Part shown: one piece after another, positions 7,914-16,042 of the stretch
Numbering within the stretch: the first letter of the stretch is position 1
How the letters are laid out: each line of letters begins with the position of its first letter
NCBI GenBank assembly: GCA_002693605.1
Contig: NZQO01000157.1
Span: 1 to 30,006, forward strand
DNA: 30,006 bases
Reading direction: 5' to 3'
DNA from: Flavobacteriaceae bacterium
GTDB taxonomy: Bacteria > Bacteroidota > Bacteroidia > Flavobacteriales > Flavobacteriaceae
The notes under the pieces: model-generated
The model's database searches: none
The model's input: the letters and a program-made list of their open reading frames with translations, nothing else
What the model was told of the DNA's origin: nothing
Position numbers and translations under genes: made by a program

Positions 7914-9053
7914 CTATTCGAAAGGAGTTTTCTCGATGGCGCTCCTAACAATGCTATCTGTTACTGAAATCAATTCACGCTCAAAGAAATCGTCCCTATT
8001 TGCGAATAAGACTATAGTAAGCGGTCGGTCTAGATAGCGGCGCACATGCGTATTTACCCCAAACCAGCCACCTCCATGCTCGGCCATACTGTCGTTTACC
8101 ACCCAGCCCATAGCATACTGTTGTTCCTTGCCGTTTGTAGTTTCGATCGAAGTTGGCTTGAATATAAGCCGATGCATTTCTTTCGATAGCAAGCTGCTGT
8201 CCCTCAAGGCTTGGTCGTACTGGAAATAATCGCTTAGGCTAGTATAAATGCCCCCGGCGCCAAACAGACCGGTAAGTGGGTGTCCATCCATCTTGTTCCA
8301 TACCCCCGAACTATCCTGGTGATAATAATGGGCCCGTTCCCGTATGCTAACCGGATGGTTGAGGTCGAATGCTACCGAATGTTCCATTCCGGCCTTTTCA
8401 AATATGTGTTTTTGTAAAAATTTATCATAACGTTCACCACTTACCTTTTCGACCACCAAAGGGATGAGTTCGTAGGTCCCGTTATTGTACCTAAAATTCT
8501 GGTGGGCAGTTTTAACCGATTTGTTCTTTTCAACATACCACTCCAAGACATCGTTATTGTTGGCAATTTTGGAAGCATCCCAATGGGTATAGAAATATTC
8601 CTCGGCGTCGTCCAGACCGGAGGTATGGTTCAGTAATTGTTGAATCGTGACATTGCGGAAGGTATCGTAGGGCAGAATATTGAAAAGGGTGTCCGATAGC
8701 GAAAGCTTTCCCTGTTCCACCAAACTTAAGATAGCAAGGGCGGTAAATTGCTTGCTTACTGAGGCCAATTCCATATTTGAAGTGGGGGTGAGGGGCTGCT
8801 TCGTTTCCAAATCTCTCAGTCCGTAGCCCTTTGAAAATAGGGTTTTCCCATTGTAGGCGACCATTACTGCGACCCCAGGCTCGTTGGAGCCCACATAGGC
8901 CGTGAATACCGAATCTAATTTTAGTTCCAGATGTTCCCACCCGGCTGTCACCGTGCCCGTGACTACGGGCTTATTCTGTTTACAGGACAACAACAGGGTA
9001 GTACTGCCTATGAGAAGTATTCTTATAATCCTATACAAATGTGATACGCGCAT
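7914..9053 (-). CDS. Serine hydrolase, class C beta-lactamase fold, lipoprotein
   Basis: A 379-residue penicillin-binding-protein-like serine hydrolase. An N-terminal hydrophobic segment ends in LLLSC (Cys 24), a lipobox, so it is probably a periplasm- or surface-facing lipoprotein. The catalytic S-x-x-K is SVSK (Ser 98, Lys 101), the Y-x-N element is YNN (Tyr 189) and the third motif is HGG (about 326-328) in place of KTG. LLNHTSGL is the usual family block between them. Members include esterases, D-amino-acid peptidases and carboxypeptidases; the substrate cannot be set. It lies 68 bp downstream of the DUF6090 operon; a TACCTTAG box in that gap (9079-9086) may give it its own promoter. Confidence 0.92.
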   Translation of the reverse strand: MRVSHLYRIIRILLIGSTTLLLSCKQNKPVVTGTVTAGWEHLELKLDSVFTAYVGSNEPGVAVMVAYNGKTLFSKGYGLRDLETKQPLTPTSNMELASVSKQFTALAILSLVEQGKLSLSDTLFNILPYDTFRNVTIQQLLNHTSGLDDAEEYFYTHWDASKIANNNDVLEWYVEKNKSVKTAHQNFRYNNGTYELIPLVVEKVSGERYDKFLQKHIFEKAGMEHSVAFDLNHPVSIRERAHYYHQDSSGVWNKMDGHPLTGLFGAGGIYTSLSDYFQYDQALRDSSLLSKEMHRLIFKPTSIETTNGKEQQYAMGWVVNDSMAEHGGGWFGVNTHVRRYLDRPLTIVLFANRDDFFERELISVTDSIVRSAIEKTPFE

Positions 9054-9121
9054 AAATACAGTGAATTCGATTGCACACCCTAAGGTACGAAACGCAGTGA
9101 TAAAATATTTAGTTCCGAATT

Positions 9122-9688
9122 TTATTCTATTTCGAACATTTCCAATGCCTTTTCGTAACTTTCCAAGAGCTGTTCTTCCTTGATTACCACATCGGTCATC
9201 GAGATAGAGAGATACATTAATAACTTTCGGATTGTTTGCTGTAGTTTTTCAAAATCTTGCGAAATCAATCCGCTCAAAAGTAGGTTGGCAAAATCCTCAT
9301 AGGCGCGCTGTTTTGTGTAGACGTCGTTAATGGCCTGTATTTTTTCCAGGTCCATTTCATTCAGTAGGCCGGTTTGCACGCCCGTATCAAAGGCGCTGTT
9401 GGAAAGGGTCAGGGTATTAACGCCCCTAAAAAAAGTAGGTTGTCCCGGAAGCTCGTGTTGGCTGCGAAGGTAATAACGGCTGCTGTCGCGCAACATCCGG
9501 TGATAGTCGATAACCTTTTCTACTTTCTCCTTGTTGTTTTGTAATTCGGCTCTTAGGTTGTTTTTCATGAGCGCCGCCTTCTCGTTTTCCCGGCTGCTTT
9601 CGGACCAGCTGGAAACCACGAACCCGAGAAATACCCCGATCATTACCGAGATTATCTGAACCAACAATTCTCCAATTCTATTTTTCAT
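9122..9688 (-). CDS. Divergent DUF6090-like single-pass membrane protein
   Basis: A 188-residue protein from the ATG at 9688 (a GTG lies two codons upstream). It lacks the family's usual MIKFFRNIR start. It keeps the same architecture: a short N-terminus, one transmembrane segment (LVQIISVMIGVFLGFVVSSW), then a charged helical extracytoplasmic domain. The SSWSE after the membrane segment stands where other copies have NNWNE. The FDTGVQTGLLNEMDLEKI segment aligns with the second DUF6090 motif (TG-x-L-x-L-I-x-x-x-E-L). I therefore read it as a distant member. It is last in the operon, 43 bp after the 9732-10472 gene from this start. Function unknown. Confidence 0.78.
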   Translation of the reverse strand: MKNRIGELLVQIISVMIGVFLGFVVSSWSESSRENEKAALMKNNLRAELQNNKEKVEKVIDYHRMLRDSSRYYLRSQHELPGQPTFFRGVNTLTLSNSAFDTGVQTGLLNEMDLEKIQAINDVYTKQRAYEDFANLLLSGLISQDFEKLQQTIRKLLMYLSISMTDVVIKEEQLLESYEKALEMFEIE

Positions 9689-9731
9689 GTGCACATTTTA
9701 TAGAGGTTGAATAATATTTCTTGTGAATAAC

Positions 9732-10472
9732 CTAGGCTTCCAGTTCGGCGGTTATCAGTTCGATAAGTTCGGTCGCGTCTTGTTGCAATTCCTGAAATGA
9801 CTCGATAATTACATTTTCGCCAATTTGTTTCCAGAGCATGTAGGCTTCCAGTTCTAGAATGAGTTGGGGGAAGTTGCTCTGAATGTTCAGGTAGCTTTGT
9901 AGCTTTGGCTGATTTCTCAACCTCCCGAACATATCTGGGTTTGCGATGCTCGAGGCCTTTTGCAAGATGTTATTGGCCCCTTCGTTATTGTTGCTCGATA
10001 CGGCCTTTATGTGTGTCTGCTTGCCAAAATAGGAGGTAAGCTCGGTTCGCAAGTGCTCGGGCAATATCTTAATATCACCGGTGCTTACGAGGGTTTGGAA
10101 GGTATTGGTGCTAAATTCGACCTCAACAGAGCCATAATCTATTTGCTGAAGTGCCGAAAGGACAGTGGTTGGCTCCAGATTGGGCTTTTCGAAAAGGGTC
10201 TTATAATTTTCGTAGCCTTGCGCCACCTGTTGCAATTGGGCGATGGTAGCGGCGTAATAGGCTCTGTCGCTCTTAATGTCCAACAGCAATTGTTCTAAAT
10301 AAGTTTCTTGAACTGCCTCGATCTTTTGGCGCTCGTTCCAATTGTTTATCTGAAGCGCGATCAATATCCCGATCACCACGAGCACTATCTCGCCAATGGC
10401 GTAGAGCAGGTATTTGCTGAAGCGGTTTTCAGAAATCGTCTGTTTGCGAATATTTCGGAAGAATTTTATCAT
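9732..10472 (-). CDS. DUF6090 family membrane-anchored protein (operon copy 4)
   Basis: A 246-residue protein starting MIKFFRNIRKQ, with the conserved YLLYAIGEIVLVVIGILIAL anchor at about 21-40 and QINNWNE at 41-47. The rest is a predicted helical extracytoplasmic domain with the second motif LVSTGDIKILPEHLRTEL at about 128-145, and ends in a short amphipathic helix. It begins 29 bp after the preceding DUF6090 stop. The first 45 codons are close at DNA level to the other operon copies, whereas the C-terminal three quarters are not recognisably alike except for the second motif. Its variable domain most resembles that of the 27747-28490 copy (shared spacing and an N-Q-P-L/K block). Function unknown. 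Confidence 0.9.
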   Translation of the reverse strand: MIKFFRNIRKQTISENRFSKYLLYAIGEIVLVVIGILIALQINNWNERQKIEAVQETYLEQLLLDIKSDRAYYAATIAQLQQVAQGYENYKTLFEKPNLEPTTVLSALQQIDYGSVEVEFSTNTFQTLVSTGDIKILPEHLRTELTSYFGKQTHIKAVSSNNNEGANNILQKASSIANPDMFGRLRNQPKLQSYLNIQSNFPQLILELEAYMLWKQIGENVIIESFQELQQDATELIELITAELEA

Positions 10473-10501
10473 CTATTATTATTTGCGGTATACGCTAGTT
10501 G

Positions 10502-11272
10502 CTACGTCTTACTTTTGCGATTTAACTTTTCTTCAATCAAACTTACTAAAACCGTCGTTTCCTTTTTTATATTTTTCAGGTATGCGATACAGTCTTTATT
10601 AATCCAATAATGAAGTGCGGCATTTCGCAAGAATATAGCTTCGTTGGTTCGTAGCTCCCTCGCCAATTGCTCATTGCTTTCTTCACGGAAAAGGGACTTT
10701 GTGAACTTCTCGTCAAATTGTAAGGCATTTGTATTGATAAACAGTGGAGAATCAATGGGTATGGCCCAATCTATATTTATCTTGAAATTTGATTCAACGA
10801 ATTCGTAAGCTTCGTAATGCTTTACAATTAGATCCCGCAATTCGGTATCTTCAATTAAGCTTAGATTTCCTGTGCTGGATAAATCTTCATAGGTAGAGGT
10901 TGAGGGGTTAAAAATAGGGTAGAGGGAGCCGAAGACCATATAATTTCCGGCACTGCGAATAAGAAGGGTATCGGCACTGGTTCTATCCTTAAAGGCATTG
11001 CTCAATTCTTGGATGGTGGTATTGTTGTTCTCTAGGCGCTCGATTTCCTCGGTAAAGCTCTCAACATCTTTTTTGTTTTCCTTGAGTAACCGATTAAGGT
11101 ACAGCGTTTCATGTTTCCTCATTTTTTCATATTCATTCCACGTATTAATCTGCAGCGCAATCAATATCCCGATTACCACGAGCACAATTTCGCCAATGGC
11201 GTAGAGCAGGTATTTACTGAAACGATTTTCGGAAATTAGACGCTGACGAATATTTCGAAAAAACTTGATCAT
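10502..11272 (-). CDS. DUF6090 family membrane-anchored protein (operon copy 3)
   Basis: A 256-residue protein beginning MIKFFRNIRQRLISENRFSK, followed by the conserved membrane anchor and QINTWNE. The extracytoplasmic part starts with a heptad-like, Glu-rich stretch (about 50-80) that may form a coiled coil. It carries the second motif as LSSTGNLSLIEDTELRDLI. Its ATG overlaps the stop of the upstream copy in an ATGA (11269-11272), so translation is probably coupled. The N-terminal 20 residues are identical to those of copy 1, though the ectodomains differ. Function unknown. Confidence 0.9.
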   Translation of the reverse strand: MIKFFRNIRQRLISENRFSKYLLYAIGEIVLVVIGILIALQINTWNEYEKMRKHETLYLNRLLKENKKDVESFTEEIERLENNNTTIQELSNAFKDRTSADTLLIRSAGNYMVFGSLYPIFNPSTSTYEDLSSTGNLSLIEDTELRDLIVKHYEAYEFVESNFKINIDWAIPIDSPLFINTNALQFDEKFTKSLFREESNEQLARELRTNEAIFLRNAALHYWINKDCIAYLKNIKKETTVLVSLIEEKLNRKSKT

Positions 11273-11991
11273 TCAGTTGTATTTAAATCGGTGGGCATAA
11301 GGGAAAGCGTACGATCAATTGAATGAATCGTCTCCTCTAAATTTGCTATAGAAGCACCAATATTGTCACGGTTTAGCATTACTATTCTCCAGGTATCGGT
11401 CTCGGCAAAGAATCGTGGTATATCGGCTACCTCAAGAATATTCCTGAATTCAAAATTGGTGGCGTGCGCCTCCATTAAGGGCAGCCACTGCTTGTTGAAG
11501 GCGTATTCAATATCGCCCAACGCCTTGTTCACGTGTGGTACCTTGTCATCGTAATATACTCCTAAGCTTTTTCTCAACTCTTTATCCCTCACATTTTGAA
11601 GTCCGGCAGACTTTAGTGCTTCGTATGAATTGGTAAGGGACTGGAATCGACTGAAATGTACAACTTCCCCCAGCCAGGTAGGAACGCTATCTAAATTATT
11701 GTTCCTGTGGGTATCATCTACCAGTTTCTCCGATGCGATATACGCCCTTTGGTGCCAGTTTTTTATTTCTATAAGATTTGTGCGATCCTGCTTCAGGTTT
11801 TCATTTATCTGCGAAAGTATCTCCCGCTCATAAGTATTGTTTTTTCGTGCCTCATTCCAGGTGTTAATTTGCAGCGCAATCAAGATGCCGATTACCACGA
11901 GCACAATCTCGCCAATAGCATATAATAGGTATTTGCTGAATCGGTTTTCAACCAACAGTCGCCGACGTATATTTCGGAAGAATTTTATCAT
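11269..11991 (-). CDS. DUF6090 family membrane-anchored protein (operon copy 2)
   Basis: A 240-residue copy starting MIKFFRNIRRRLLVENRFSK with the standard anchor and QINTWNE. The second motif reads LKSAGLQNVRDKELRKSL, a weaker form with Ala-Gly for Thr-Gly. The C-terminal region contains a FRNILEVADIPRFF stretch with no parallel in the other copies. Both ends are ATGA overlaps, with the copy above (11988-11991) and the copy below (11269-11272), the tightest packing in the operon. Function unknown. Confidence 0.9.
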   Translation of the reverse strand: MIKFFRNIRRRLLVENRFSKYLLYAIGEIVLVVIGILIALQINTWNEARKNNTYEREILSQINENLKQDRTNLIEIKNWHQRAYIASEKLVDDTHRNNNLDSVPTWLGEVVHFSRFQSLTNSYEALKSAGLQNVRDKELRKSLGVYYDDKVPHVNKALGDIEYAFNKQWLPLMEAHATNFEFRNILEVADIPRFFAETDTWRIVMLNRDNIGASIANLEETIHSIDRTLSLMPTDLNTTE

Positions 11992-12722
11992 TCTCTAGTG
12001 ACTTCGGTTAAAATATTTATAATTATGACATTGGCTTCTTGAAAATAGTTCTTCATGAACTGGGCGTACAGGACTTTCTCGTCTATTTGGTTTTCAAATT
12101 TCGCATCCTTGAGCAATGGAAAATTACTTACTTGTAACAAAGAGGAATCTGTTGCAATGCGTTTGTGGTTAATATTGCGAATAGATCCATTTGCCTTAAT
12201 GTAATCTATGATATCCTGGGAACTTTTTTCTACCCTGCGGTTCCATTCTTCAATAATCTCAATTTGTTTTTCCCACTTAAAAAGCAGTTTTTTAAGTGTG
12301 TCATTTTTAATTAGCGCTAATTTGCCCGTGTTCTTAAGTTCGTCAAGGGTAAAATTACTGGGTTTCCAAGTGGGGAAGAAAAGTGTTTTTTCGATGGTCT
12401 TATTTAGTTGTACTTCTGAAATTTCCTTATTCGGCTTACCAACTATTGATAGAATATCCATACCACCGGTTTTCGTGTAATCAATTAAGGCCAACACGTT
12501 TTCTAGTTCACTTTGGTTGGCTTTAAATTCTTGATCGAGATTTTGGATAATAAGCTGCAGCTCGTTGTGTGATTTCCGTGCCTCGTTCCAATTATTAATT
12601 TGCAAGGCAATCAATATCCCGAATACCACGAGCACTATTTCGCCAATGGCATAGAGCAGGTATTTGCTAAAGCGGTTTTCAGAAATTAGCCGCTGACGAA
12701 TATTTCGGAAGAATTTGATCAT
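11988..12722 (-). CDS. DUF6090 family membrane-anchored protein (operon copy 1)
   Basis: A 244-residue protein and the first gene of the operon. The N-terminus MIKFFRNIRQRLISENRFSK matches copy 3 exactly, and the anchor has Phe for Ile (VVFGILIAL). The ectodomain holds the second motif as LKNTGKLALIKNDTLKKLL, then Lys/Glu-rich helices. The ATG is preceded by a leader of about 140 bp with a TATCTTTA box at its far end. Its stop overlaps the next ATG. Function unknown. Confidence 0.9.
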   Translation of the reverse strand: MIKFFRNIRQRLISENRFSKYLLYAIGEIVLVVFGILIALQINNWNEARKSHNELQLIIQNLDQEFKANQSELENVLALIDYTKTGGMDILSIVGKPNKEISEVQLNKTIEKTLFFPTWKPSNFTLDELKNTGKLALIKNDTLKKLLFKWEKQIEIIEEWNRRVEKSSQDIIDYIKANGSIRNINHKRIATDSSLLQVSNFPLLKDAKFENQIDEKVLYAQFMKNYFQEANVIIINILTEVTRE

Positions 12723-12865
12723 GCAGCTGTTTCCGCTTCAGGCGCTTTTTCAGTAAGTGAAAATAGCACTACGGCCATTCCATAAATTTTAGGGTTGGTT
12801 ACTAGTATTGGCACCCACCGCAGCTTGATAGGGTTAAAAAATTAAAAACCAAATGGGTAGGAGGT

Positions 12866-12873
12866 TAAAGATA
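12866..12873 (-). promoter_or_regulatory. Candidate -7 promoter element for the DUF6090 operon
   Basis: Minus-strand TATCTTTA, 143 bp upstream of the first DUF6090 ATG and downstream of the DUF998 gene. If used, it would give a leader of about 135 nt, long enough for regulation; I recognise no riboswitch in it. Confidence 0.4.
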
Positions 12874-12955
12874 GGAATTTTCTCGATATGACGAATGTAT
12901 TTTATATGCTGCGGAATGTACTATTCCTTTAAACGGCGCAACGGCCTTCTGCGGT

Positions 12956-13567
12956 CTAAGCACTATTTTTGGAACGCGCATCATCAAAGGTGAGAAGCCG
13001 ATACGAGATAATGGCAGGTAAAGCAACCATTAGCACACAGACCAGTCTTTCATAAGCTCCATCCCAGCCATCGGGCACTAACGGAAAAAGAGGTGCCATG
13101 AGCAACCAGAAACCGCCTATCCAAAGTGATACGCGTTGTAAGGAAGGATGCACTTTTTTTAAACCGTTGCTAATCAAGAAATTTAACAATAAGAAAAGTC
13201 CCGCCAGAATGAGCACTAACGTGCGGTGTATGGAATTGCCCGGCCTTCCTGCGTACTGATTGTGTTCTGCAATCAGTATTAAGGTTATGGCCATAAGTAC
13301 AAATAGCGTTAAACCGGCTAACCACCGTTTACCGTTGTTTTTAAACAGGTATAAACCAATGGCCAGGGCAAAGAGGCCTACGGCAAAAATATCGAGTCCC
13401 CAATCCTGTATCCACCCATATTTTCCCATGGCCAGCATACTTATGGTGTCACTAATGGGGTCGTGTTTTTCATGCAGGGCGATGCCTATAATATCTCCGG
13501 CTACAACAGCAATACACCCCGTAAGACCAATAATACCGAAAAGAGTGTACTTGCTATATTTTTTCAA
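12956..13567 (-). CDS. DUF998 family membrane protein
   Basis: A 203-residue polytopic membrane protein with about six hydrophobic segments. The first loop has HDPISDTISMLAMGKYGWI, the conserved block of the DUF998 family. The start appears to be TTG at 13567: an in-frame TAG sits five codons upstream and a later ATG would remove the first membrane helix. A TACCTTTA box (13613-13620) is a plausible promoter element. No function is established for the family. A second, different DUF998 gene lies at 16964-17599. Confidence 0.85.
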   Translation of the reverse strand: MKKYSKYTLFGIIGLTGCIAVVAGDIIGIALHEKHDPISDTISMLAMGKYGWIQDWGLDIFAVGLFALAIGLYLFKNNGKRWLAGLTLFVLMAITLILIAEHNQYAGRPGNSIHRTLVLILAGLFLLLNFLISNGLKKVHPSLQRVSLWIGGFWLLMAPLFPLVPDGWDGAYERLVCVLMVALPAIISYRLLTFDDARSKNSA

Positions 13568-13775
13568 TAAAGGTGTTTCCTATGTGTTGTTAACTAGATT
13601 CGTTGTGAGGATTAAAGGTACGGCTTTTTGAAAGGGTTTGATGGCAATTTAACACGGATTCTATGGCAAAATAATTGACTTTCCTTTATCGTGAAACGCC
13701 GCACGTAGAATATCATCGAAAAGTTAGACCCACTAACCCGGGTAGAACTGACGGTGGAACGGTGCGGAATTATCC

Positions 13776-13803
13776 TTTGAACATAGTCCAATCCGTACCT
13801 TTG
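13776..13803 (+). promoter_or_regulatory. Candidate orphan promoter on the plus strand
   Basis: TTTG (13776-13779), 16 bp, then TACCTTTG (13796-13803), a perfect -7 element with a near-standard spacer. No plus-strand gene follows; transcription would run antisense to the gene fragments at 13839-14614. Confidence 0.35.
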
Positions 13804-13838
13804 GCCTGACTTCTGCCCAGCCGGCTACTTCTGGAAAA

Positions 13839-13991
13839 TTAGTGCATTAAATGTGATAGCATCCATAGAAAACTTCCCAATCCTAGAATTCCGTGGAGAT
13901 ATACTGTGTATTTGTTAACTCCTCTCTTTCTCATATCTCTTTCCAACACATATAGGCCTAGTAATGCTAACAATGCGAAAGCAATTAGATT
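13839..13991 (-). pseudogene. 3' fragment of a lost small membrane-protein gene
   Basis: Read on the minus strand, this stretch is an open frame of 50 codons ending in TAA (13839-13841). It encodes a convincing membrane-protein end: a hydrophobic helix (LIAFALLALLGLYVL), a charged loop (ERDMRKRGVNKY) and a second helix ending LGSFLWMLSHLMH. There is no start codon. The frame differs from that of the truncated esterase, whose stop overlaps its first codons. I read it as the surviving 3' end of a gene joined to the esterase by a deletion. The family is not recognised. Confidence 0.6.
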
Positions 13992-14614
13992 GGGGGAATT
14001 TGAGTATTGAGATTTTCGGCAGGTGAATAATCCACCGCCATTTTATCGGCTGGTAACAATTGGGAAAACCACTTGTCATTTAACACTGATAATGCTGGGG
14101 AAGATAATATTAGGGCATTGGGCATACTAGAGACACCGGTTTTTGTATCAGTTATCGGAAATATTGCCGTACTCGCAGCTAAGTGACTCCCAGCAGACCA
14201 TCCATACACCACTATTTTATTAGGATTTACGCGCAATTCGGCGGCATTATTTTTTAGCCAAATAATCGATTCTCTTGCATCTGCCATTGCGTCAATCGGA
14301 CTTAGGTCGTCTTGGTTTGAAAGTCTGTATTCCACCGCCATAGTGATGAAGCCTTTAGCGGCAAATCGCTTCGCTAGGCCAAACGCCCAAGAGGCGCTGC
14401 CTCCTGACCACCCTCCGCCGTGGAAAATAACCGTAGCCGGTTTGATTCCGTTACTGGTTTGGCTGGATGAGTTAAACACATGAATTTTTAGAGTGTCGCT
14501 TTGTTTAATGGCGTAGGTATAGGTGGTTTCTGAAATGCCAGCATCACTTTGGGCAATTCCATTAAAATGTACAATTGTTACTAGAATAATTGCAAGTAAA
14601 AAATGTTTCGTCAA
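13985..14614 (-). pseudogene. Alpha/beta hydrolase (esterase), C-terminally truncated
   Basis: The first 209 residues of a secreted carboxylesterase-like alpha/beta hydrolase. A signal peptide ends near GIAQ (20-22), the oxyanion motif is HGGGW (about 65-69), and the nucleophile elbow is GWSAG with Ser 140. The frame stops after QIPPI, exactly where family members continue into the P-P-x-L-x-x-H-G strand that precedes the catalytic Asp, so both Asp and His are missing. Downstream DNA encodes an unrelated membrane-protein end in another frame. The start is TTG, with an in-frame TAA directly upstream. It follows the serine hydrolase gene by 20 bp and was probably co-transcribed with it. Almost certainly inactive. 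Confidence 0.8.
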
Positions 14615-14634
14615 TTAAATTTTAAAGAAGGTTC

Positions 14635-15714
14635 CTATTTAATTTCGGCATCCCAAACAAGCGAAATCATCTTATAAAAATCGCCTTGGCTGAAGTTGTA
14701 ATCCTCTTCGGTATCTACCCGATGCACTAATACCACATTGGAAGCGGGATATATACCGAGCATATGGATTCCTACTCCGGTATGGAAAAAGGACTTCGAT
14801 TTTCTCGTTTCGGTTTCCATAAGAACGTTCCAGAGCATCCCGTACGCTATGCCGTAGTTTTCATTGTACACAGAGTGTGCTTTTGTAGAACGTTTGATCC
14901 ATTCCTTCGGTATAATTTGCTTGCCGTCCCACGTTCCGTTATTGAGGTAGAGCTGCCCGTACAGTGCCAAGTCTCTTGCCGAAAGCCGAAAGTGATAGGC
15001 CGGATAGTGAGATTTTGTTCGGTCGTACTGATAGAAGCCATCCGTTTGCGGGACGCCGTTAGTTTCCGTTTCGGCATAGATCGAAACATAGTCATTGGCG
15101 TACTGCATGCCAAGAGGTTTGGCAATATCCTCATAGAACAGGTCGTAGATACTCTTGCCCGTAATACTTTCCAAAATAAATCCGAGCACGTTAAAATCCC
15201 AATTGTTGTAAAAATAGGCCTGATTTGGCTTATGCGTGCCCCGAGGGGGCAATTGTTCCAGCATTGCCTGATTGGTGGCGGCTGAGGGGTGATAAATGCC
15301 CGATCGCGACCGCAACAGGTCGGCAACGGTAGCCAATCGCTCACTTTCAGACAAAGGGGGCGCAATATCATCTATGCCTAGCTGCCCAATGGTGGCCGTG
15401 GTATCGATGGCCCCGTTGGAAACATAAATCCCGTATAACGAGTTGATAAGTGCCTTGCGGATGGAATGGACGGTGTGCTTCCTTTTGGTAGCTCCCCATT
15501 CGTACACCACTTGACCGTTCTTTAAGATTAGCAAGGAAGAAGATCCTGCCTGGGTTAAAAACGAGCCGAGCGATTCCAGTTTTTCAGCAGAGAAGTCTTG
15601 TGACTCAGGCGGAACAGGGTCAAAGTCGAAGGTGCCTTGCGCCGTAGCGCTGTTGAAGGTGAGTAAAATTGTAAAAATGGTAATCTGTAAGGATAAAGCG
15701 AAGAAGGTGTTCAA
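14635..15714 (-). CDS. Secreted serine hydrolase, class C beta-lactamase fold
   Basis: A 359-residue exported hydrolase. The signal peptide ends at about residue 26 (SATAQ). The S-x-x-K motif is SIRK (Ser 84, Lys 87), Y-x-N is YNN (Tyr 169), and the third motif is HTG (about 311-313). LLRSRSGIYHP is the usual block before the tyrosine motif. The length fits the esterase/6-aminohexanoate-dimer-hydrolase-like branch; the physiological substrate cannot be named. The only suitable start is TTG at 15714. It lies 20 bp upstream of the truncated esterase in the same direction. Confidence 0.9.
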   Translation of the reverse strand: MNTFFALSLQITIFTILLTFNSATAQGTFDFDPVPPESQDFSAEKLESLGSFLTQAGSSSLLILKNGQVVYEWGATKRKHTVHSIRKALINSLYGIYVSNGAIDTTATIGQLGIDDIAPPLSESERLATVADLLRSRSGIYHPSAATNQAMLEQLPPRGTHKPNQAYFYNNWDFNVLGFILESITGKSIYDLFYEDIAKPLGMQYANDYVSIYAETETNGVPQTDGFYQYDRTKSHYPAYHFRLSARDLALYGQLYLNNGTWDGKQIIPKEWIKRSTKAHSVYNENYGIAYGMLWNVLMETETRKSKSFFHTGVGIHMLGIYPASNVVLVHRVDTEEDYNFSQGDFYKMISLVWDAEIK

Positions 15715-15808
15715 AACTAGATAATGGTTTTTTCTTTAGAGACGAGCAAGATAGTCACGTGTTACAAAATTAAGCTATCTCGGTGGTATGTGTTTGAAGT
15801 AAACCTGT

Positions 15809-16042
15809 CTAATTGCCATAGTGGGCGAGCCCCGGATTGACAATAAAGCGTTTGTTTTCCCTGATAAAAATGGTAGGTTTTTGCCCTATTATTCTCTTAA
15901 AGTCGTTGATAAAATGTGCTTGGTCAAAATAGCCGCAGTGGTAGGCCACGTTCGTTAGGTTAATTGGGCATTCGTTATGTAACATTCGCAATACCTCGTT
16001 AATACGAATAATACGTAGATAATGTTCGAGACTGATGCCTAC
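15809..16042 (-). pseudogene. AraC-type regulator, C-terminal remnant
   Basis: From the codon immediately after the TAA of the DUF6090 gene, in the same frame, 77 codons encode the end of an AraC/XylS DNA-binding domain. It begins GISLEHYLRIIRINEVL, the last part of the first helix-turn-helix. The second helix-turn-helix is complete (LTNVAYHCGYFDQAHF), followed by KRIIGQKPTIF. The N-terminal sensor domain and the first recognition region are missing, and I do not find them elsewhere in the window. The 60-codon TTG-initiated frame at 15991 is too short to be a working regulator. It may once have controlled the hydrolase genes downstream. Confidence 0.8.

Noticed and set aside
8554..8940. A 128-codon frame inside the serine hydrolase region
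   Set aside because: It is an alternative frame of the serine hydrolase, whose catalytic motifs occur in the other frame.
9122..12722. The DUF6090 operon as a toxin-antitoxin or classical defence system
   Set aside because: I see no nuclease, kinase, NTPase or other effector motif in any copy; the evidence supports only anchored helical proteins, so a specific system is not claimed.
11990..12722. An invertible or phase-variable promoter upstream of the DUF6090 operon
   Set aside because: I looked for inverted repeats flanking the TATCTTTA box at 12866-12873 and found none.
14764..15285. A 173-codon plus-strand frame opposite the second serine hydrolase
   Set aside because: Antisense shadow: the minus strand contains SIRK, YNN and HTG in correct order; the plus frame has no recognisable pattern.
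14847..15371. A 174-codon minus-strand frame in the second serine hydrolase
   Set aside because: Same-strand shadow of the hydrolase frame; composition is Ser/Arg/Cys-rich as expected of an out-of-frame reading.
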